6,409 bases of DNA from Bacteroidales bacterium 45-6. Its GTDB lineage: Bacteria > Bacteroidota > Bacteroidia > Bacteroidales > Dysgonomonadaceae. The position numbers were made by a program, and so were the translations under genes. Of the stretch, positions 6,379 to 6,409 are shown one piece after another. How positions within the stretch are numbered: position 1 is the stretch's first letter; the number at the start of each line of letters is the position of its first letter. The stretch covers positions 1 to 6,409 of the forward strand of contig MKRS01000588.1 in assembly GCA_001897035.1 (NCBI GenBank), written 5' to 3'. The notes beneath the pieces were generated by a model. That model ran no database searches. It had not been told where the DNA came from and worked only from the letters and a program-made list of their open reading frames with translations.

Positions 6379-6409
6379 ATGTCAACACGTTGCTTTTTGC
6401 TAAGCGAGT

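Noticed and set aside
6379..6409. TTGACA-like sequence on the minus strand just ahead of tRNA-Gly
   Set aside because: It lies only 2 bases from the mature tRNA 5' end, too close to act as a promoter element for it, and the window ends before context is visible.

Overview
The window looks like ordinary chromosomal DNA from a member of Bacteroidota, most likely Bacteroidales. Four things point there. Promoters carry the TAnnTTTG -7 box typical of the phylum, and Shine-Dalgarno sequences are mostly absent. The tRNA genes lack an encoded CCA. The gene set includes a DUF4294 secreted protein, a ~700-residue PpiD/SurA-like foldase and the yceD-rpmF-fabH gene order. Genus cannot be fixed from sequence alone. 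I see no mobile element, CRISPR array or prophage.

Layout, left to right. Positions 1-1478 hold a minus-strand cluster read yceD (DUF177), rpmF (ribosomal protein L32), then fabH (ketoacyl-ACP synthase III, running off the left edge). It links ribosome assembly to fatty-acid initiation. A perfect 11-bp hairpin with a T-tract lies between rpmF and fabH and should lower or uncouple fabH expression. Positions 1479-1758 are a divergent promoter region. From 1759 to 2355 the plus strand encodes a secreted DUF4294 protein of unknown function. A roughly 310-bp gap without a convincing gene follows. From 2667 to 4772 comes a membrane-anchored periplasmic foldase of the PpiD/SurA type, closed by a GC-rich hairpin.

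A second gap (4830-5061) contains the promoter of a 337-residue glutamine synthetase (5062-6075). This enzyme is of the eukaryotic-like type II (GSII) family, not the usual bacterial GSI or the GSIII known from Bacteroides. Its promoter is bracketed by a perfect 9-bp inverted repeat, which looks like an operator. glnA ends at a strong terminator. Facing it on the minus strand are tRNA-Gly(GCC) and tRNA-Leu(UAA), with their own terminator.

The most interesting signals are the glnA operator-like repeat, the bacterial GSII, the rpmF/fabH internal terminator, and the loss of both conserved histidines in the foldase's parvulin-like domain. No clearly new multi-gene system is visible.
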